Of a stretch of DNA of 64,000 bases, positions 59,255-64,000 are shown one piece after another. This DNA is from Gemmata palustris (GTDB lineage: Bacteria > Planctomycetota > Planctomycetia > Gemmatales > Gemmataceae). The stretch's first letter is position 1; the number at the start of each line of letters is the position of its first letter. A model generated the notes under the pieces. The model was given only the letters and a program-made list of their open reading frames with translations, was not told the DNA's origin and searched no databases. The DNA is taken from assembly GCF_017939745.1 (NCBI RefSeq), contig NZ_JAGKQQ010000001.1, forward strand, positions 5,084,001 through 5,148,000. Reading direction: 5' to 3'. The translations under genes and the position numbers were made by a program.

Positions 59255-60457
59255 TTACTTCCCGATCGCGTAGAGCGCCTTGTCGGTGCGAATGTAGATG
59301 CGGCCGTTGGCGATCGCGGGGGTGCCGAGCGAGCCGTCGCCGAGGTCGTTGGTGGCGAGCGGCTCGTACTCGTCGGCCTTCGCACTCACCACGGTGCAGA
59401 GGCCCGTTTCGTTCAGGAAGTACACCTTTCCGTCGCCCGCGACCGGCGACGCCGAGTACGCGCCCTTCAATCGCTCCTTGTAAATCACTTTGCCGGTCTT
59501 CGCGCTCGTACACACCGCGAGTCCCTGGCTGCCGATCGTGAACACCCGGCCGTCGTACACGACCGGCGACGGGTACCCGGTCTGCATGTCCTTCGCGTTC
59601 CACTCGGGCTTCTCGGCCACGCCCTTCTCGTCGATCTTGAACTTGCTCACGCCCGCCACCGGGAGGTACAGCGCGTCGCCGTCAACCACGCCAACGGGGA
59701 TGGCCCCACCACCGCCCTTAAACGTCCACCGGTCCGCCCCGCTCGTAGCGTCGTAAGCGGTCAAGCCCTTTGGCCCGGCGAAGAGCAATTCGGTGGTCGA
59801 TCCGACCTGGCGCACGAGCGGCGTGGTCCAGTTGATCTCCCGCGGGCGCTCGGTCTTCCACACGTTCTTGCCGTACTTCGTGTCCACGGCCGCGAGGAAC
59901 GATTCCCCCGCGTTGTCCATCGGCACGATGAGTTTGCCCGTCACCAAAATCGGTGACGCGGCCATCCCGACGGCGTTCGTGATGGTCGGGTAATCGCTGA
60001 CGAGGGACCGGTACCAGCGCAGGGTGCCGTCTTTGTCAAACGCGGCCAAATCGCCGGTACCGAACAGCGCGTAAACGCCGGTCTCGTCCGCGACCGGGGT
60101 GTTCGCGGCCATACCCGATTTCGGGTGGCACGCGGTGCTCCCCGTGGCCTGCAACTGGCGGTGCCAGAGCTGTTTGCCGCTCTCCGCGTCGAAGCACAAA
60201 ACGTGCAGCCGGTCGCCCCGCGTACCGGACGCACACGTCACGTACACGCGGTCGCCGACCACGACGGGCGACGACACCCCGCGCGCCGGGAGCGCGGCCT
60301 TCCACTTGAAGCCCTTATCCTTTGACCACTCCGACGGCAGGTTCTTGTCCGCGGACACGCCGGCCGCGTTCGGGCCGCGGAACTGCGGCCAGTCCGTCGC
60401 GAAGAGTGCGGAGGGGAGTGCGAGCGCGACCGCGGAAACCAGAAGATTGCGAATCAC
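59255..60457 (-). CDS. Secreted PQQ-type beta-propeller protein
   Basis: 400 aa with a signal peptide (IRNLLVSAVALALPSALFA). It has the planctomycete DWPQFRGPNAAGVSADKNLP opening, then PQQ/quinoprotein-like blades (AGVSSPVVVGDRVYVTCAS, LHVLCFDAESGKQLWHRQL, GLTAYDATSGADRWTFKG, LAVCTSAKTGKVIYKE). No cofactor ligands are evident, so it is probably structural. ATG overlaps the stop of the next gene upstream by 4 bp. Confidence 0.92.
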   Translation of the reverse strand: MIRNLLVSAVALALPSALFATDWPQFRGPNAAGVSADKNLPSEWSKDKGFKWKAALPARGVSSPVVVGDRVYVTCASGTRGDRLHVLCFDAESGKQLWHRQLQATGSTACHPKSGMAANTPVADETGVYALFGTGDLAAFDKDGTLRWYRSLVSDYPTITNAVGMAASPILVTGKLIVPMDNAGESFLAAVDTKYGKNVWKTERPREINWTTPLVRQVGSTTELLFAGPKGLTAYDATSGADRWTFKGGGGAIPVGVVDGDALYLPVAGVSKFKIDEKGVAEKPEWNAKDMQTGYPSPVVYDGRVFTIGSQGLAVCTSAKTGKVIYKERLKGAYSASPVAGDGKVYFLNETGLCTVVSAKADEYEPLATNDLGDGSLGTPAIANGRIYIRTDKALYAIGK

Positions 60458-61653
60458 TTCTTCTCCTCCTTCGATTCCGGGAGCCAGCCGAGCTTGTGCG
60501 TCTGTGCCTTGCCATCAACGATGACCTTCTGCTCCAGCGGGAGCGGGCCACCGGTCGCGTCGCACACGCGCACCTGGAACTGCCAAACTTGTGCCCACTC
60601 TTCCCGCTGGTTGTTCTGACACACCTTCAGCAGAATCACGTTCTCGCCCTTCTGAAGCGTGCCCTTGCCGATGTTCGCATCGAACGGCGCGCCGTGGTGA
60701 TATTCCTCACGGGCGAACAGTTTCTTGCCGTTGAGGAAGATCTGAACCGCGGTCGGGCTGGTCACGCGGATCTCGGCCGGCGTCTCGGCCCCTGCAACAA
60801 CGATCGCCCGCGCGTAGGTCACGGCGTCCTTGTGCTTGTCGAGCATCTTATTCAGGTCGAACGTGCCGGACTTATCGGTGGTGGTGACCGCCCCCCACTT
60901 CAGCTCCTTATCCCCCTTGCCCTTAAATTTGCCCTCCATGTCCTTTGCACTCTCAGGAGGGTAGACGGTGGCGAACCCCTTCCCCGCGGTACTGTCGAAC
61001 GGGCCGATCAGGGCCGCGTGGGTGACGAACCCGAAGTGCTCGCTGACGCTGACCTTCCCGCCCTTCTCCTCGATCTTCTTCGCGAGCAGTTCCACCTGGT
61101 CCTGGTCGCGCGTGAACGCGAAGAGCTTCTCCAGATCGGCCCGAATGCTCGCGGGCGCGGTCTTCTCCAGGGCGCCCAGTTGGTGATCGATCGCGTCGCG
61201 GCGCAGGTCGGGCGACTTGTCATCAAGGAACCCCGGCAGGAGCCGGCTCTTGGCCACAGCATCCTGCGCGACGAGCAGTTCGTAGGCCACGAGCCGCGCA
61301 CTCGCCGCGTTCTTCGTGTCCTTCACGAACGCTTCGAGCTTGCCAGCCGGTAGTGGGCGGTTCGCGGCCTTCTCGCTTTCGGTGATCGCCTCCACCGCGG
61401 TGCGGAGCCAGTTGGCCGCAGTGGGATTGGTGTCGTCGAACGCTTCGAGCGTTGGCAGGAGCGCGGACGCGCCTTTGCCGACGAGCGTCTTCCACGCGGG
61501 GCCGGCGTCCTCGTTCCCGCGCCCCTCTTTCGTCACCGCCTTGAGCGCGGTCAGCGAGCGAGTCGTGTCGTCGTCCGCAGCGCGCGCGGGAGTGAGCGCG
61601 AGCGCGGCACCGAGTACCACGACCGCGGCCGTGATGCAGGTCCATCGCTGCAT
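60454..61653 (-). CDS. Secreted HEAT-like plus jelly-roll protein
   Basis: 399 aa with a signal peptide (ITAAVVVLGAALALTPARA). The N-terminal half is helical (LLPTLEAFDDTNPTAANWLRTAVEAITE, DLRRDAIDHQLGAL). The C-terminal half begins ALIGPFDSTAGKGFATVYPPE and contains a jelly-roll of the type found in planctomycete carbohydrate-related proteins (SPTAVQIFLNGKKLFAREEYHHG, LQKGENVILLKVCQNN). Co-translated with the PQQ-type protein, suggesting they work together outside the cell. Confidence 0.85.
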   Translation of the reverse strand: MQRWTCITAAVVVLGAALALTPARAADDDTTRSLTALKAVTKEGRGNEDAGPAWKTLVGKGASALLPTLEAFDDTNPTAANWLRTAVEAITESEKAANRPLPAGKLEAFVKDTKNAASARLVAYELLVAQDAVAKSRLLPGFLDDKSPDLRRDAIDHQLGALEKTAPASIRADLEKLFAFTRDQDQVELLAKKIEEKGGKVSVSEHFGFVTHAALIGPFDSTAGKGFATVYPPESAKDMEGKFKGKGDKELKWGAVTTTDKSGTFDLNKMLDKHKDAVTYARAIVVAGAETPAEIRVTSPTAVQIFLNGKKLFAREEYHHGAPFDANIGKGTLQKGENVILLKVCQNNQREEWAQVWQFQVRVCDATGGPLPLEQKVIVDGKAQTHKLGWLPESKEEKK

Positions 61654-61749
61654 AAATCCTCCTCAATAAGAACGCAGAACGTGATTACTGTGAGGGATTC
61701 GGGCGGGCGGGTCAAGGCTGTGCGCGGAGAACCGCGACGAGAAATGCGA

Positions 61750-62424
61750 TCACACCAACGGCGTTCGCGTGGCCGCGGACTGTTCCATCTTTTGGCGCAG
61801 GTCGGAGAAGTACGCGGTCAGTTCGTCGGCGGACTTCACCTTTCCCTTCGAGCACGACTTGGTCGAACAGCCCTTCTTCTCGCCGTCACCGCTGTCCGTG
61901 CCGCACGAGGAACAGCCCCCGCCCTCGGTACCACAGCCGGGCTTACCGCAAGTCGTGGCCGGTGGGGGCGGGTCTTTCGTAATCGCCGTTTGCGAGAGAT
62001 CGAGCAACCGAACGGACAGACCGAATCGCGCCGAGAGGTCGCCGAACAGTGAGGTCGCGTCGCAGGCGTCCCACGCGAGGCCGTGCAGAATGAGGTGGTC
62101 GTCGAGCGTGAGTTCCGCGTCCACGAACGTGAGCGGCAGCCCGCACTCGGACGCGGCCGCGTTCGCCGCCGCGAGCAGTTCGGATTCGCGCCCGGGAAAC
62201 GCAGCGGTGCGCGAATCGTCTTCGTCCGTTGCGATACGGAGCAGTTCGCCCTCGGTGGAAAGCGCAGAAGTGAACTTCTCGCCCGGCTCGCACAGCACCA
62301 CGCCCGGCTCGATGCCGCGCGGCCCGCGCACGATCACGCGCGCGCTGCGCGGGTGCGCGGCGGTCGAGGTGAACCGGCCGACGAACCCGGACCGGCCGAA
62401 CTGTACGAGGGCTGAGAGTGTCAC
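61750..62424 (-). CDS. PSP1-like protein with Cys-rich tail
   Basis: 224 aa. Residues ~1-150 follow the PSP1 pattern: VQFGRSGFVGRF, VIVRGPRGIEPGVVLCEPGEKF, LLRIATDEDDSR, GLPLTFVDAELTLDDHLILHGLAWDACDATSLFGDLSARFGLSVRL. The C-terminal ~60 residues are Cys/Gly-rich (CGKPGCGTEGGGCSSCGTDSGDG...CSTKSCSKGK), seven cysteines that could bind a metal or Fe-S cluster. Start overlaps the upstream TPR gene by 4 bp. Confidence 0.8.
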   Translation of the reverse strand: MTLSALVQFGRSGFVGRFTSTAAHPRSARVIVRGPRGIEPGVVLCEPGEKFTSALSTEGELLRIATDEDDSRTAAFPGRESELLAAANAAASECGLPLTFVDAELTLDDHLILHGLAWDACDATSLFGDLSARFGLSVRLLDLSQTAITKDPPPPATTCGKPGCGTEGGGCSSCGTDSGDGEKKGCSTKSCSKGKVKSADELTAYFSDLRQKMEQSAATRTPLV

Positions 62425-63050
62425 TGCGCGGCTTCCTGCTCGAACCCGAAGAACTCACGCATGTTCTTGTCGTACTCGTGCTGGCCGCCCTCGGAGCTGA
62501 GGTCGAGGCGCAGCTCGTTCACCACTTTCACGCTCAAGTCCTTCAACCACAGCGTCCAGCACGCGGAACAGATTTCCTGGTGAATGCGCAGCCCGATCGC
62601 GTCGGGAACCGGCGGCTTGTCGAGTTGCCGGGCGCGCTTGCCCTCCATGCACCCGGGCCGCTCGCACCGGAACCCGGTCCCGGGGGTGCCGTCGTCCACC
62701 GGGGCCGCCACTTCCTTCTTGGGGATCGGCGCGCCGAGTTGCTCCAGGTGCTTCGCCATCGCGTCACGCGGCACGCGGTCGCCGCGGTCGTCCGCGATCG
62801 CCCAGCCCTTCGTGAAGACCTCGATCGCCTCGTCCTTGCGGTCGAGCTTCAGCAGGCTCTCGCCGAGGAACTTGAACGCGGTGGAAAACTCCGGGGTGAT
62901 TTCGAGCGTGCGCCGGAAGCACTTCACCGCGTCCTCGAACTGCCCGTCTTCGAGCAGGAACTGACCGAGCCGGTAGTGCGCGAGGTCGTTCTCGGGGTCT
63001 TCCTGCGCCATGTTGCGGAAGCGAGCGATCTGGTCGGCAAGGTTGTTCAT
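62421..63050 (-). CDS. TPR protein fused to Fe-trafficking (YggX)-like domain
   Basis: 209 aa. Residues ~5-100 are TPR repeats (DLAHYRLGQFLLEDGQFEDAVKCFRRTLEITPEFSTAFKFLGESLLKLDRKDEAIEVFTKG). Residues ~128-200 read CERPGCMEGKRARQLDKPPVPDAIGLRIHQEICSACWTLWLKDLSVKVVNELRLDLSSEGGQHEYDKNMREFF, which follows the YggX layout (C...EG...P.P...G..I...W..W...VNE..L...M..F). Two cysteines are added. Expected role: Fe-S protection or iron handling; inference. Co-translated with the PSP1-like gene. Confidence 0.82.
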   Translation of the reverse strand: MNNLADQIARFRNMAQEDPENDLAHYRLGQFLLEDGQFEDAVKCFRRTLEITPEFSTAFKFLGESLLKLDRKDEAIEVFTKGWAIADDRGDRVPRDAMAKHLEQLGAPIPKKEVAAPVDDGTPGTGFRCERPGCMEGKRARQLDKPPVPDAIGLRIHQEICSACWTLWLKDLSVKVVNELRLDLSSEGGQHEYDKNMREFFGFEQEAAQ

Positions 63051-63165
63051 GAGTCGCGGATCAGTTAAGTGTGCGAAATCAGAGGTGAGGGTATTGTACG
63101 CACAGAAGGAAAGAACCTAACCCCTTGGGGAACGGTTCCTCAGCCGCTTGCTGTGTTGAGATCTC

Positions 63166-63235
63166 GCGAACGGCGCGGCGTAAGCCCGCCGGTAGTGCAT
63201 TGAAAACACCGGCGGGCTTACGCCGCGCCGTTCGC
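63166..63235. terminator. 28-bp perfect inverted repeat
   Basis: GCGAACGGCGCGGCGTAAGC... (63166-63193) and its exact reverse complement (63208-63235), 14-nt loop, 28 bp after the stop of the edge gene. No U-tract. Confidence 0.78.
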
Positions 63236-63263
63236 AAACACCTTTGAACACGCCCCCAACTAC

Positions 63264-64000
63264 TCAGTTCGAGGGGTTCACGGTGACGGGGAGCTTGTAA
63301 CTCGCGGTCTTCTTCGAGACCCGATCGGTCGCGCTGATCTCCAGCACGAACTTGCCCGGCCGGTTCATGTACAGGGGGAACGGGATCACGCGGAACATCC
63401 CGTCCGATTCCTTGATCGGCGCGACCGCGGCGGACGAGGTGGCGTCCTGAATGACCTTGAGCGGCTCCTTCATCGTCGGCGCCCCCTTGTCGTCGAACAA
63501 CTGGAACGAGAGCTCCACGTCCGGCTGCTTCGTCTTCATGTCGCGCTCGAACGTCGCGACGCTGAACTGTACGAAGACCATCTGACCGACCTGACCGGCG
63601 GTCGGGGCCGAGATCTCGCCCCGGGCGTCGTATGTGGTGTACAGCGCGACGACCGCGAACTCCTTTTTCGCGACCTCGAACTTCACGTCAATGTTCGTGC
63701 TCGCCTTCGACTTCGTGTCGGTGATGCTGACCTTGCACGTGTAGTTGCCCGGCGCCAGGTCCAGCCCGACGGTGACGAACACGCGCCCGGGCATCTTGTT
63801 GCCGCGCAGCGGGAAGAACTCGGCGGTCTTGCGCGGCTCCGGCTTCGGTTCGCTGGGGGGCGGGAGCACGCGCGCGCCGGCCGCGTTCACCACCTCCATC
63901 GTCATCGTGTATTCCGCGTTCCCCTTGTCGTCGATGGTGATGCCCTCGACGTCGTAGGCGATGAACAGGATGTCGCCCGGCAGGAGCTTGTTGTTCTCGC
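63264..64000 (-). CDS. Secreted/envelope protein of unknown function (5' end outside window)
   Basis: About 245 visible residues, open to the right edge; the internal methionine at TMTMEVVNAAG is not the start, since ENNKLLPGDILFIAYDVEGITIDDKGNAEY precedes it in frame. It shows repeated beta-sandwich-like units (GRVFVTVGLDLAPGNYTCKVSITDTKSKASTNIDVKFEV; MNRPGKFVLEISATDRVSKKTASYKLPVTV). Probably an extracytoplasmic structural protein; family not recognised. Confidence 0.75.
   Translation of the reverse strand, partial: ENNKLLPGDILFIAYDVEGITIDDKGNAEYTMTMEVVNAAGARVLPPPSEPKPEPRKTAEFFPLRGNKMPGRVFVTVGLDLAPGNYTCKVSITDTKSKASTNIDVKFEVAKKEFAVVALYTTYDARGEISAPTAGQVGQMVFVQFSVATFERDMKTKQPDVELSFQLFDDKGAPTMKEPLKVIQDATSSAAVAPIKESDGMFRVIPFPLYMNRPGKFVLEISATDRVSKKTASYKLPVTVNPSN

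Overview
The window is about 64 kb of GC-rich bacterial chromosome, most likely from a planctomycete of the Gemmata lineage. The case rests on family content: a pilin-like DUF1559 protein with its C-terminal H-x9-DG motif, a TIGR02996 repeat-companion protein, a TIGR03009-like secreted protein, many secreted beta-propeller proteins, large Ser/Thr kinases, a DUF1080 protein, and a member of a paralogous family (11919-12593) that I associate with Gemmata. Genes are mostly short operons separated by long hairpins.

Left block (1-11.9 kb). A leftward operon begins with a clear SAM-I riboswitch (5746-5911) and runs through a threonine-synthase-like PLP enzyme, a polytopic glycosyltransferase-like protein, a ThiS/MoaD-type sulfur carrier ending in GG, a small unknown protein, a ThiF/MoeB/HesA-type activating enzyme and a cysteine desulfurase cut by the window edge. 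A SAM sensor in front of a complete sulfur-activation and carrier set plus an enzyme of the O-phosphohomoserine-using fold suggests protein-thiocarboxylate-dependent homocysteine (or cysteine) synthesis. Then come a zinc-ribbon beta-propeller membrane protein, a plant-type enoyl-ACP reductase, an ABC-2 exporter pair and a CPBP membrane protease.

Integrated element (about 12.64-27.57 kb). A large serine recombinase lies at the left end. Its last codons encode nearly the same peptide as the end of the DUF72 gene at the right end, which marks the integration site as the 3' end of that host gene. Inside are a ribbon-helix-helix regulator with a promoter/operator, an AbiTii-type defence gene, an HK97-type capsid, a portal, a small terminase, and a large terminase split into separate ATPase and nuclease genes by an HNH homing-endonuclease-like gene. 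There is also a coiled-coil/tape-measure-like protein and a PadR plus membrane-protein cassette. No baseplate, tail-fibre, protease or lysis genes are seen, so this is either a degraded prophage or a capsid-encoding satellite. An 18-bp palindrome, GGGGCAAATCTTTGCCCC, was seen four times, only inside this element.

Middle block (28-37.8 kb): OB-fold/HD nuclease, glutathione peroxidase, TIGR02996 protein, WD40 protein, DUF1559 protein, HEAT-repeat protein, CsrA, a CoA-binding protein and a DUF1080 protein.

Signalling and envelope block (38-54 kb): an MFS transporter with a charged helical insert, a Ser/Thr kinase with a membrane C-terminus, a giant Ser/Thr kinase fused to a tubulin-like GTPase domain, an MscS channel with a long periplasmic coiled coil, a TolC-like lipoprotein, a PilZ protein, a coiled-coil/RelE-like pair, a TolB-like propeller and an HNH protein.

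Right block (54-64 kb): small, poorly conserved genes, a TM2 protein, an RRM RNA-binding protein, then leftward secreted and redox genes (TIGR03009-like, PQQ-type propeller, HEAT/jelly-roll protein, PSP1-like Cys-rich protein, TPR plus Fe-trafficking-like protein) and a partial secreted protein at the edge. Many gene 3' ends carry 26-44 bp inverted repeats without a U-tract.
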